Assembly (NCBI GenBank): GCA_031554215.1
Contig: JAVBKF010000119.1
Coordinates: 42,130-106,129 of the forward strand
Direction: 5' to 3'
DNA: 64,000 bases
Origin: JAVBKE01 sp031554215
GTDB lineage: Bacteria > Bacillota > Bacilli > JARBTR01
Shown: piece after piece, positions 18,332 to 26,172 of the stretch
Position numbering within the stretch: the first letter of the stretch is position 1
How the letters are laid out: each line of letters starts with the position of its first letter
Program-made: the position numbers and the translations under genes
Notes under the pieces: generated by a model
The model's input: only the letters and a program-made list of their open reading frames with translations
Told to the model about the DNA's origin: nothing
Database searches by the model: none

Positions 18332-19750
18332 TTATTTATCAAAGGAGGCAAGTGCGGCTTTTAATTGCAAATCATTTTGCTCATCTTTAATTTTTTTAAT
18401 AATATTTGCTTGCATTTTTTCAGCCGTTTTCTGATCAACAACACCAGTGACAGTTAATGCTTCATTTCGTTGAAAAGCCTTAACAGCCGTTTCAGTTTGA
18501 TCATCGAAATAGCCGTCGTTACGTCCCGGTGCAAAGCCATTAGCAATCAGGCTTTCTTGAGCTAATTGCACCTGGTCTGAGTTATCATTCACCTTTAATG
18601 TTTGAGTCAATTGGAGTGGATGTAGGCTAAAGTAAGCAGGTTGGTGCACTACGATTTCTGGTGTAATGCCTTTTTTGTGAATCCAAGTTCCATTCGGAGT
18701 AAGCCATTTGAAAAAGGTCATCTTGATTTCACTACCATCTCCAAGAGATACGGCTTGTTGAACTGTTCCTTTACCAAAACTTTTTTCACCAATCAATGAA
18801 TAGCCACCTGCTTCATCCATTGCAGCAGCAAGAATCTCTGCAGCAGAGGCACTTCCTTCATTTATTAGCACAGTAATCGGGTAGTTTTTTTCTTTTTTCA
18901 ATTTTGTCCGAAAAGCTTCTGTTTTGCCATTGCGATCCTGTATTTGAATATAAGGCTGATCCCCGGGAATGAAATTTCCAAGGACACTTTCAACACTAGA
19001 AAGTAGACCGCCTGGGTTTCCTCTGACATCAATAATAAGTCCCTTAATATGCTTCATTTCAAGTGCAGTAAGTGTTTTTTTAAAGTCATCAGCCGTTTTC
19101 TCGCTAAATTGTGTGATTTCAATATAGCCAATGCTTTTACCATCTGATTTCTTCACAGCAGAGTGAATCGTTTCAATCGGAATTTCTTTTCTTTCAATGT
19201 TAAAAATCACAGGTTCTGTGCTACCAGCTCTGAGGATACCAATTTTCACATCAGTGCCACTTTTCCCGCGAATTTTGGCTACAACATCGTTGACTGTCAT
19301 CCCAATGGTACTTTTCCCATTCACTGATACAATTTGATCATGGGGAAGTAAACCAGCCTTTTCTGAAGGTGAGTTTTTGAAAGGGGAGACGATGACAATC
19401 TTGCCATCCGAATCACTAATCTCAGCGCCAATTCCCTGAAAAGTAGAATCCAGTGCTTCCTCAAACTGAGTGGTTGCTTCTTTATCAAAGTAGACTGAGT
19501 AAGGATCTTTCAGTTCTGCAAGCATTCCTTTGATAGCACCTTCAGTTAAGCGTTGCTTGTCCACTTTTTCAACATAATTTCCGACAATCAACTCATATGC
19601 ACGTGTGATTTTGTCATATTGCTTATTGTGAACTGGTTTTGCCGTCGTTGGTTGTTCACCAACATGCGAAAATCCCCACCAAGCACCTGCTGTCATTGAA
19701 ATTAATAATCCGAAAATTGCACAAAAACTCCAAACCCAAACCTTTTTCAT
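18332..19750 (-). CDS. ctpB: S41 carboxy-terminal processing protease with peptidoglycan-binding domain (CtpB-like)
   Basis: This protease of about 472 residues has an N-terminal membrane anchor and a PDZ domain (about residues 95-180). The S41 catalytic region includes RGNPGG, EGSASAAE with the Ser nucleophile near 302, and GEKSFGKGTVQ with the Lys/Gln pair near 327/331. A C-terminal PG-binding-1 domain (GYFDDQTETAVKAFQ) completes it. In B. subtilis CtpB acts in the intermembrane space of the forespore and lies next to ftsEX, as here. The frame extends to 19786, but TCCTCC (GGAGGA on the coding strand, 19758-19763) sets the start at 19750 or 19753. Probably its own transcript, because a terminator ends the upstream gene. 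Confidence 0.9.
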   Translation of the reverse strand: MKKVWVWSFCAIFGLLISMTAGAWWGFSHVGEQPTTAKPVHNKQYDKITRAYELIVGNYVEKVDKQRLTEGAIKGMLAELKDPYSVYFDKEATTQFEEALDSTFQGIGAEISDSDGKIVIVSPFKNSPSEKAGLLPHDQIVSVNGKSTIGMTVNDVVAKIRGKSGTDVKIGILRAGSTEPVIFNIERKEIPIETIHSAVKKSDGKSIGYIEITQFSEKTADDFKKTLTALEMKHIKGLIIDVRGNPGGLLSSVESVLGNFIPGDQPYIQIQDRNGKTEAFRTKLKKEKNYPITVLINEGSASAAEILAAAMDEAGGYSLIGEKSFGKGTVQQAVSLGDGSEIKMTFFKWLTPNGTWIHKKGITPEIVVHQPAYFSLHPLQLTQTLKVNDNSDQVQLAQESLIANGFAPGRNDGYFDDQTETAVKAFQRNEALTVTGVVDQKTAEKMQANIIKKIKDEQNDLQLKAALASFDK

Positions 19751-19861
19751 CATTAAGTCCTCCTGGTGTACGACTGCCTTTTTCACTGAGTAGAAACATT
19801 GACAGGCTATCTGTCTATTTCTATCATCTTATGAGTGCGTGGACAAACTTATGAATATGCA

Positions 19862-19895
19862 CAAAAAAACACACAAGCGTTGCAACTTGTGTGTT
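19862..19895 (-). terminator. Terminator after M23 hydrolase B
   Basis: The ACACACAAG/CTTGTGTGT stem (19869-19877 and 19886-19894) is followed on the reverse strand by seven T. It ends the ftsE-ftsX-M23 transcript. Confidence 0.85.
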
Positions 19896-19912
19896 TGCGT
19901 TGAATATGACTG

Positions 19913-21256
19913 TTAATAGTTTAGGTATGGCATTGGATTGATACAGTTTGAATGGTTTGCTTGAAATCCGCCTCGCATCAATTCAAAGTGTACATGCTGC
20001 CCATGCGACTGACCAGTATTACCCATGATACCAATTTGCTGTCCTTGTGAAACGGTATCTCCAGTGTTGACGTAGCGATTCTGCATATGTGCATATAAAG
20101 TGGAGTACGTTTGACCATTATAGCGATGGGCAATAATGACGCAATTTCCATATGAATTCGAGTAGTAGGAGCTACTAACGACTCCGTCTGCTGCCGCATA
20201 AATTGGCACGTCTGATTTGTTAGCGATATCAACACCATAATGGAAACCATCCTCACGCGAACCAAAACCGGACGTGATTGTACCGGCAGCTGGGTTGCTT
20301 AGAAGATTACCACTTGCTGGAGGAGGGGTATAACCACCACCGCTAGAACCACTAGATCCGCCAGAACTGCCAGAACCACTGGATCCACTAGACCCGCCAG
20401 AACCACCATTATTATTATTATTATTATTATTATTGGTTTCTGCCGCCGCTGCTTCTGCCGCTTCTGCTGCCGCCGCCGCTTCTGCCGCTGCGGCCTCTTC
20501 TTGTGCAATCAACTGTGCAATAGCGGCCTCCTGACCTTCAAGAATCACATCTTCTTCTTCTTGATTGACAATATAACTCTCGATTTCATGCTCCTGATCT
20601 GTTAATGTAACAAGTGTTTCTTCCTTTTGCTCTTTCTGAACCCCGAGTGTTGCCTCGAGACTTTGAAATTCAGCATTCAGTGATGCTAACTCTTCCTTGT
20701 TTTTTTCAAGATCTGCTTTGGCACTTGTTAATTTCTTTTGGTCAGCAACTTGCGCTTCAATAATGTCTTGATCGGCAGTCACTAACGCTGAAACTGCATC
20801 CATCCGCTCAACAAATTCTCCGAATGAACTGGCACCAAAGATGACTTCAGCATATCTCGATTCCCAACCGTTTTCCTGTACAAGAACGAGGCGTTCACGG
20901 ATGATTTGATCCCGTGCGACTATGTTCTCTTGTAACGTGGCGATGTCAGATTCCAGTGAGACGATTTCATCATTTACCTGATTAATTTGATCAGTTGTTG
21001 TTCTAATCTTCTCAGACGTATCAGAAATTTGTTGGTCAAGTTGCTCAATGTTGACTTGCGTGTCACCTTTTTCTTTTTTTACACCATCAAGTTCAGCTTG
21101 GCTCTGGTCAATGTTCTGGTCAATTTGAGATTGTTGCTGATCGATGTTTTCTTGCTGATTTTCATACTCTGAAACACTTGTAGCTAGAACGTGGTTCGGT
21201 AAGAAAATAAGCAATAGACAAATCATCGAAACGAGTAAGCTTCTTGCTTTTTTCAT
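19913..21256 (-). CDS. Secreted coiled-coil M23 peptidoglycan hydrolase (copy B, FtsEX operon)
   Basis: The 447-residue protein has a signal peptide (residues 1-25), long coiled coils (about 30-235) with the PcsB/CwlO-like ENGWESRYAEVIFGASSFGEFVERMDA-type hydrophobic hairpin, an Ala/Glu-rich stretch, nine consecutive Asn, a Gly/Ser linker and a LytM/M23 domain (about 325-447). Zinc ligands are visible as HYGVD and HVHFE. Coiled-coil hydrolases of this type are held inactive and switched on by FtsEX. Only 14 bases separate it from ftsX, and its AAAGGAGA site abuts that gene, so it is cotranscribed. The enzyme domain is M23, not NlpC/P60 (CwlO) or CHAP (PcsB). Copy A (23176-24351) shares the architecture without the long linker. 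Confidence 0.9.
   Translation of the reverse strand: MKKARSLLVSMICLLLIFLPNHVLATSVSEYENQQENIDQQQSQIDQNIDQSQAELDGVKKEKGDTQVNIEQLDQQISDTSEKIRTTTDQINQVNDEIVSLESDIATLQENIVARDQIIRERLVLVQENGWESRYAEVIFGASSFGEFVERMDAVSALVTADQDIIEAQVADQKKLTSAKADLEKNKEELASLNAEFQSLEATLGVQKEQKEETLVTLTDQEHEIESYIVNQEEEDVILEGQEAAIAQLIAQEEAAAAEAAAAAEAAEAAAAETNNNNNNNNNGGSGGSSGSSGSGSSGGSSGSSGGGYTPPPASGNLLSNPAAGTITSGFGSREDGFHYGVDIANKSDVPIYAAADGVVSSSYYSNSYGNCVIIAHRYNGQTYSTLYAHMQNRYVNTGDTVSQGQQIGIMGNTGQSHGQHVHFELMRGGFQANHSNCINPMPYLNY
20408..20434. repeat. (ATT)9 trinucleotide microsatellite inside hydrolase B
   Basis: Nine uninterrupted ATT units (AAT on the coding strand) encode nine Asn in the linker. Adjacent DNA also holds imperfect Ala/Glu and Gly/Ser codon repeats. 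Slippage would change linker length by whole residues without a frameshift. Confidence 0.95.
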
Positions 21257-21270
21257 TGTCCGTCTCCTTT

Positions 21271-22179
21271 CTATATTTTTATATACTTTCTAATCGATAA
21301 CAAACTAGCGATTACACCAATAACGGTACCAATTGTAACGATTGAGAGTGCTACATAAATAATAAATGGATTTGGTGGTAGTGTTTTGAAAAATTCAAGC
21401 CCTGCGCGGCTTAGAATTTCATGGCGATCGACATAGATATAGCTAAGACTAATTGTTGCGATTGGAATAATCGATCCAAGTATACCGAGCCAAATGCCTT
21501 CGAGGAAGAATGGCCATCTGATAAATGCATTTGTAGCACCTACTAGCCTCATGATTTCGATTTCACGTTTCCTAGAGAGAATGGTGACACGAATCGTATT
21601 AACAATTAGGAAAACAGCAACTAATGCGAGTGCGACAATCAAAACGAAACCGATTGTTCGTCCCCATTTTGTAAATTCAAACATCTGCTCAACGTAATCT
21701 TCTCCATAATTTATATCGTCAACATTATTGAGCTCTTCTATTTTTGGTATAACTTCACTCGTTTGTTGTGGGTCTTTCAATTTGACAACGAAAACGTCAT
21801 GCAACGGGTTATTGGCTTTGTATTGCTGATACAATTCTTCGCTTTGGTCAAGCCCTAGGCTTTCCTTGTGCATTTCCAGTTCCTCATCCTTCGATGAGAA
21901 TTTAATAGAATCTACTTCAGCTATGTTGTCTAGCTCTTTTTTTAATTGTTGTTCATCCTCGGGGGTTGCAGTGACGTCAACATGGACCCTGATTTCTGCA
22001 CTCTTTTCAAACTGTTTTGTAATATAGCTTGTATTGGCGCCAATGACTACGAATACACCAAGCATTAGCAGTGTAACGGTTACCGCACCGACGGAAGCAA
22101 CAGTCATCCACCCATTACGAGCAAGGTTGAGCAAGCTTTCTTTGAAGTGATAGGCAAGGTCTTTACCCTTCATAGCCAT
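21271..22179 (-). CDS. ftsX: Cell division ABC transporter permease FtsX
   Basis: This FtsX of about 302 residues has a first membrane segment after the amphipathic start (MAMKGKDLAYHFKESLLNLARNGWM), a large extracellular loop (about 50-170) and three C-terminal membrane segments with TILSRKREIEIMRLVGAT. FtsX transmits ATP hydrolysis by FtsE to an extracellular peptidoglycan hydrolase; here the obvious partners are the two M23 proteins. The frame extends upstream to 22215, but AAGGAGGTG sets the start at 22179, giving a 17-base overlap with ftsE. Confidence 0.95.
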   Translation of the reverse strand: MAMKGKDLAYHFKESLLNLARNGWMTVASVGAVTVTLLMLGVFVVIGANTSYITKQFEKSAEIRVHVDVTATPEDEQQLKKELDNIAEVDSIKFSSKDEELEMHKESLGLDQSEELYQQYKANNPLHDVFVVKLKDPQQTSEVIPKIEELNNVDDINYGEDYVEQMFEFTKWGRTIGFVLIVALALVAVFLIVNTIRVTILSRKREIEIMRLVGATNAFIRWPFFLEGIWLGILGSIIPIATISLSYIYVDRHEILSRAGLEFFKTLPPNPFIIYVALSIVTIGTVIGVIASLLSIRKYIKI

Positions 22180-22849
22180 ATTCACCTCCTTCTTGGTCGC
22201 GGACAATTTCTCCACCTTCTATTGCTAGTACACGATGGCGGAAATTATTGACTAAGTCTTTGTTATGTGTAGCCATCACAATCGTCGTTCCCATACGATT
22301 GATTTCTTCAAAAAGGTGAAGGATATCAACAGATGTTTCAGGGTCTAGGTTACCTGTAGGCTCGTCTGCAATAACAATCTTAGGGTTCCGTACAATTGAA
22401 CGAGCAATCGAGATACGTTGTTGTTCGCCTCCAGACACTTCATAAGGTTTCATCCGGATTTTGTGTTTTAACCCAACTAGGTCAAGGACATCCATTACAC
22501 GCTTCTTTTGCTTACTGCCTGTTGTACCAGTTACTTGCAAAGCATAAGTAATATTCTCGTATACGTTGAGTTTTGGTAGAAGCTTAAAGTCTTGGAATAT
22601 CACTCCGACTTTTCTCCGGAGAATTGGAATCTTGCTATTCTTGTAACTTGAGACATCGACTCCGTCAATAATCACTGAGCCAGTTGTTGGTTTTTCTTCA
22701 CGATACATTAATTTAATAAAGGTTGATTTACCCGCACCACTCGGTCCGACGATATAAACAAACTCTCCAGCTTCAATGTTCACATCAACGCAATTGATTG
22801 CACTGACCCCATTGGGGTAGGTTTTGTATACATTTTTCATTTCAATCAT
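22163..22849 (-). CDS. ftsE: Cell division ATP-binding protein FtsE
   Basis: This 228-residue ATPase has Walker A GPSGAGKST, signature VSGGEQQRISIARSI, Walker B IVIADEPTGNLDP and switch ATHN. It opens with MIEMKNVYKTYPNG, typical of FtsE. It forms the cytoplasmic motor with FtsX. A possible -10 (TATAAT, reverse of 22892-22897) lies upstream, but no convincing -35 accompanies it. Confidence 0.95.
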   Translation of the reverse strand: MIEMKNVYKTYPNGVSAINCVDVNIEAGEFVYIVGPSGAGKSTFIKLMYREEKPTTGSVIIDGVDVSSYKNSKIPILRRKVGVIFQDFKLLPKLNVYENITYALQVTGTTGSKQKKRVMDVLDLVGLKHKIRMKPYEVSGGEQQRISIARSIVRNPKIVIADEPTGNLDPETSVDILHLFEEINRMGTTIVMATHNKDLVNNFRHRVLAIEGGEIVRDQEGGEYGYEG

Positions 22850-22891
22850 ATTTTTATAGGCACCTTTCTATTTTTCAGCGTTGTATGGTCT

Positions 22892-22897
22892 ATTATA
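22892..22897 (-). promoter_or_regulatory. Candidate -10 element for ftsEX-M23
   Basis: On the reverse strand TATAAT lies about 45 bases before the ftsE start, with no good -35 at 17 bases. It is the only plausible start site seen in the 22850-23063 interval, which otherwise holds nothing recognisable. Confidence 0.35.
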
Positions 22898-23063
22898 ATC
22901 GCAAGTGAAAGTGCCAGCTTCAAAAGACTGAAAGCCAAATAAAGTATAGGGCGCACTTTACTAATTTTCTAGGCGAGACACTTTTGTTATCTTATCATTA
23001 TAGCACCTTAGCATCTGGGTGGGCAGGTTTTTTTGTGGGAATAATTTCTGATTGGTTGACCTG

Positions 23064-23095
23064 AAAAAAACAAGCACATTGCTGTATGTACTTGT
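23064..23095 (-). terminator. Terminator after M23 hydrolase A
   Basis: The ACAAG...CTTGT stem with an inner ACAT/ATGT pair (23070-23095) is followed on the reverse strand by seven T (23064-23070). It separates hydrolase A from ftsE, so the two are probably separate transcripts. Confidence 0.8.
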
Positions 23096-23175
23096 CTTTT
23101 TCAGCTTTCATCAACTGAGCAGGCTAGTCTATATTTGCCAATTATCAACCTGATTTCGTCAATGAACCAAAATTT

Positions 23176-24351
23176 TTAGTAATTTAACCAAGGAGCAGGA
23201 TCAAAGCAGTTTGCATGACCATCTTGCCATCCACCGGTCATCAACTCGAAATGAAGGTGCTGTCCAAATGATTGACCAGTATTGCCCATAATGCCGATCT
23301 GTTGCCCTTGCGTAACTACCTGACCATCTTGAACAAAGCGTGCTTGCATATGAGCATATAAAGTTGAATACGTTTGCCCATTGTAAGAGTGTGAAATAAT
23401 GACGCAGTTTCCGTATGACGGAGAGTAATACGATTTAGCAACAACGCCACTACCAGCGGCATAAATCGGAACGTCCGCTCCGTTAGCAATGTCCATGCCT
23501 GGATGAAAATCTGATCCACGATTGCCAAATGGTGAAGTCACAGTACCCATCGTAGGATTAACAAGTGGGCTACCATCAATTGGCATTGGTGGTGCACCGT
23601 TGCTTCCGGCCTGAGCTAGTTGTGCCATGGATTTTTCCTGCGCCGCCAAAATCTCCTCTTGCTCTTTTTGATCAAGAATGTGCCCTTCTAGTTGGGCTTC
23701 CTGTGCTGAAAGTGAAGCAAAAAGTTGTTCTTTTTGTGCTTTTTGAACTTGAAGATCAGCAGATAGTTGTGTATACGCTGCACTTAAATTAACCAGTTCT
23801 GCCATTTGGTTTTCAAGCTCTTTTTGTGATTCTTCCAGTTTCTTTTGGTCATTCATTTGGGCCTCAATAATATCTTGGTCAGCGCTAACGAGTGATGAGA
23901 CAGCGTCCATTCTTTCAATAAATTGCCCGAAAGATGCTGCTCCGAAAAGAACTTCTGCATATCTTGATTCCCAGCCGTTCTCTTGTACTAGCACAAGCCG
24001 CTCCCTGATAATCTGATCACGTTCTACTATTTTCTTCTGTAACTCAGTTATTTCAATTTCTAAACTAGCAATATTTTGATTGACGATGTTAATCTTCTCT
24101 TCTGTTTCTCTAATCTTAGCAGCTGTTTCACTTACTTTCATATCCAGTTCTTTGATTTGTGCATCTGTTTCTGCTTTAGATTGTTTCACTGCATCTAGCT
24201 GTGCCTGACTTTGGTTAATATCGTCTTGTACTGTTTGTTGTTGCTCATCTATAGTTGCTTCTGCAAGTGCAGTGGGCATCTGCCCGGTTGGTAGCAAAAG
24301 TAAAGACAGGCATGTAGCAGAAACAATTAACTGTTTTTTTATTTTAGTCAT
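23176..24351 (-). CDS. Secreted coiled-coil M23 peptidoglycan hydrolase (copy A)
   Basis: The 391-residue paralogue of copy B has a signal peptide ending near LAEA (residue 30), coiled coils (about 32-235) with the same RERLVLVQENGWESRYAEVL core, a short linker, and an M23 domain (about 265-391) with HPGMD and HLHFE zinc motifs. It lacks the Asn and Gly/Ser linker of copy B. It has its own promoter region with a WalR-type box (24544-24560) and a structured leader. By analogy to PcsB and CwlO it is expected to need FtsEX for activation. Which copy is the main partner cannot be decided from sequence. Confidence 0.9.
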   Translation of the reverse strand: MTKIKKQLIVSATCLSLLLLPTGQMPTALAEATIDEQQQTVQDDINQSQAQLDAVKQSKAETDAQIKELDMKVSETAAKIRETEEKINIVNQNIASLEIEITELQKKIVERDQIIRERLVLVQENGWESRYAEVLFGAASFGQFIERMDAVSSLVSADQDIIEAQMNDQKKLEESQKELENQMAELVNLSAAYTQLSADLQVQKAQKEQLFASLSAQEAQLEGHILDQKEQEEILAAQEKSMAQLAQAGSNGAPPMPIDGSPLVNPTMGTVTSPFGNRGSDFHPGMDIANGADVPIYAAGSGVVAKSYYSPSYGNCVIISHSYNGQTYSTLYAHMQARFVQDGQVVTQGQQIGIMGNTGQSFGQHLHFELMTGGWQDGHANCFDPAPWLNY

Positions 24352-24445
24352 AAAATCTACCTCTCCATTAGCGATATTTGTCCTCGTTATGTTAGCAATG
24401 CATCTTCTTATCTAGTACATTGCGATTTATTTACTTATATTTTCA

Positions 24446-24496
24446 GAGGTGCGTCTTTGTAAACGATTGCAAGTTGTGCAAGAGCTACGCACCCAA
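24446..24496 (-). promoter_or_regulatory. Structured 5' leader of M23 hydrolase A
   Basis: In the predicted ~145-base leader, GGTGCGT pairs with ACGCACC (outer arms near 24490-24496 and 24446-24452), with an inner TTGCA-rich dyad. Closer to the gene, GCAATG/CATTGC forms a second stem. No known riboswitch consensus was recognised. A cre-like 14-mer (TGTAAACGATTGCA, 24458-24471) lies in the first loop; by chance one such match in 64 kb is not surprising. Confidence 0.45.
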
Positions 24497-24504
24497 CAAG
24501 AGAT

Positions 24505-24560
24505 ATTATATCATTATTTGCTGACAATGGCGCTGATATTTTCTTTACAAATAGATTACA
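24505..24560 (-). promoter_or_regulatory. WalR box and -10 element upstream of M23 hydrolase A
   Basis: On the reverse strand TGTAAT-N5-TGTAAA (24544-24560) fits the WalR consensus TGTWAH-N5-TGTWAH exactly. Downstream is TATAAT (24505-24510) with no good -35. The box would centre roughly 55 bases before transcription start, as expected for activation. WalR/VicR controls cwlO and pcsB type genes in other Firmicutes. Confidence 0.7.
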
Positions 24561-24789
24561 AATTATAACTGGAAAAATAGACTACTGTTTTTTCTGCAAT
24601 TCAGTATTGGTAGCGTAAAGCCTTTTACTACAAGGATGAGTTTGGTTTAATAGCGTAAGGGCGAGCTCTGACAGAGGAGGGACAGGTGATTGCTACAAGG
24701 AAGCGTAAGCTGAATCTATCAGTTAAATTGAATGTTGATCAGTAAACCTTAAATCACATGAAATGGCGTTAAAACACCAACGCGTTTCC

Positions 24790-25060
24790 TATCTGGCGCA
24801 ATTTAAAGGAAGGAAACTGTTTTTTGAAAATAGCGTGAGCGAATCTTTTCTGATGGCTGGGGACAGGGGGTACTTATGAAGCTTGTATTTGCTTTTGAAC
24901 TGTTTCTTTTCCTTAGGGAAATCCTCGGTTCTTAGTCGTAAATAAACCGTTTGATCCTACTGCGAAATAGGCGTAAATCGGGACATGGTCATTCGTGTCG
25001 CTGTTGAATGGCAACTCGTTTTCGCTATCTTGAGGTAAACGAATTATGATGAACTTTGAA
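24790..25060 (-). pseudogene. Possible frameshifted gene remnant
   Basis: Reverse-strand translation gives a protein-like stretch (SENELPFNSDTNDHVPIYA, then YFAVGSNGLFTTKN) that stops at 24913. In a neighbouring frame the reading continues (FPKEKKQFKSKYKLHKYPLS) to about 24790. This fits a single gene with a frameshift. Family unknown; chance is possible. The rest of 24561-25117 shows nothing definite. Confidence 0.25.
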
Positions 25061-25117
25061 ATTTTACATTTAGTGACGTAAAATAGGATGAACTGATGTG
25101 ATAGAAAAGGAGACAAG

Positions 25118-25954
25118 ATGCCAACAGTTGCAAAAATTGAACAGCAGAAAAAGAATACTCAGCGTTATAACCTGTTTTTTGAGCGGAACGGACAAGCTGA
25201 ATTTGCCTTTGGTGTCAGTGAAGATACTATTGTTCATTTTCAGATTTCAAAAGGAAAAGTGATTAGCGATGAAGAAATTGCTTCTATTCTATTTGAAGAT
25301 GAAGTGAGCAAAGCGTTTCAAGCAGCGATGAACTACATTTCCTACCGGATGCGTTCTGTACTGGAAGTGAAGGTGTACTTGCGAGAACGAGATTACACGA
25401 CTGATGTAGGTGACGCGGTTATTGCGAAATTATTGGAGCTTGGCTATCTGGATGATTTAAAATTTTCGCAGTTCTATGTGCGTAACGAAATGAATATTGC
25501 CCGAAAAGGCCCTGTGATTATTCAAACCGAGCTGAAAAACCGTGGGGTCTCACCTTACTTGCAGGAGGCAGCGTTGATGGAATATCCAGAAGATCTACGT
25601 GCTGAGAATGCGATCAAATGGGCAAAAAAGACCTTAGCGAGGCAGAAAACGGCCGTAAGAACGGCTGAGCAGAAGACATTACAGCTACTCATGCGAAAAG
25701 GGTTTACAATGGAGATGGCGAAGCGAGCATTGGAACAAGCTAGAGGCAAGAATGGTACGGATGAGTGGGGTCATCTTTGCGCCGAGGGATATAAGATTCA
25801 CCGCAAGTACCGCGCTTATGACGATACTGAATATAAACAGAAAATGACGGCAAGTCTAATGAGGAAAGGCTATCCATATGACTTGATTAGCCGGTTTTTA
25901 CGGCATGAGAAAGTAGTTATCGAGAACCGTGAGGTAGAGGCGAAAGTCGATTAA
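25118..25954 (+). CDS. recX: Regulatory protein RecX
   Basis: The 278-residue RecX has the repeated three-helix units: SYRMRSVLEVKVYLRERDY, then LGYLDDLKFSQFYVRNEM and ARKGPVIIQTELKNRGV, ending with KGYPYDLISRFL. RecX modulates RecA filaments, inhibiting or disassembling them. The length fits the long Bacillales form. An AAAGGAGA site precedes the ATG. It is close to uvrB but separated by the SOS-box promoter, and no LexA box is visible in front of recX itself. Confidence 0.93.
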   Translation: MPTVAKIEQQKKNTQRYNLFFERNGQAEFAFGVSEDTIVHFQISKGKVISDEEIASILFEDEVSKAFQAAMNYISYRMRSVLEVKVYLRERDYTTDVGDAVIAKLLELGYLDDLKFSQFYVRNEMNIARKGPVIIQTELKNRGVSPYLQEAALMEYPEDLRAENAIKWAKKTLARQKTAVRTAEQKTLQLLMRKGFTMEMAKRALEQARGKNGTDEWGHLCAEGYKIHRKYRAYDDTEYKQKMTASLMRKGYPYDLISRFLRHEKVVIENREVEAKVD

Positions 25955-26040
25955 TCCTGTGAATCATATTCATATAGGTACTGATTTTGGCAACAGAAAA
26001 TAGGATAGCAAAGATTGAAAAAAAGCATGACGGTCATTAA

Positions 26041-26076
26041 CAAACACTTGTTCGTAATGGTTTTTTTTGATAAGAT
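26041..26076 (+). promoter_or_regulatory. SOS (LexA/DinR) box over the uvrB promoter
   Basis: CGAACAAGTGTTTG on the reverse strand (26041-26054) fits the Gram-positive LexA consensus CGAACRNRYGTTYG fully. It overlaps a TTGTTC -35 (26048-26053), followed after 17 bases by TAAGAT (26071-26076), so LexA binding would block polymerase. Confidence 0.78.
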
Positions 26077-26172
26077 AATCCTATCAAATCTAAGTGGACT
26101 TACTATTTTGGTATGCAGTGACAATAAAGCAGACAGGTTATGGCAAGGAACCACTTTGAAATCGAGGGCATT

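Noticed and set aside
20299..20508. Reverse-strand frame of about 69 codons rich in K/Q/R then I and V
   Set aside because: Out-of-frame reading of the repeat region of hydrolase B; composition follows from the microsatellite.
24458..24471. CcpA cre-like 14-mer
   Set aside because: Matches the degenerate consensus, but one or two such matches are expected by chance in 64 kb. Kept only as a note in the leader entry.
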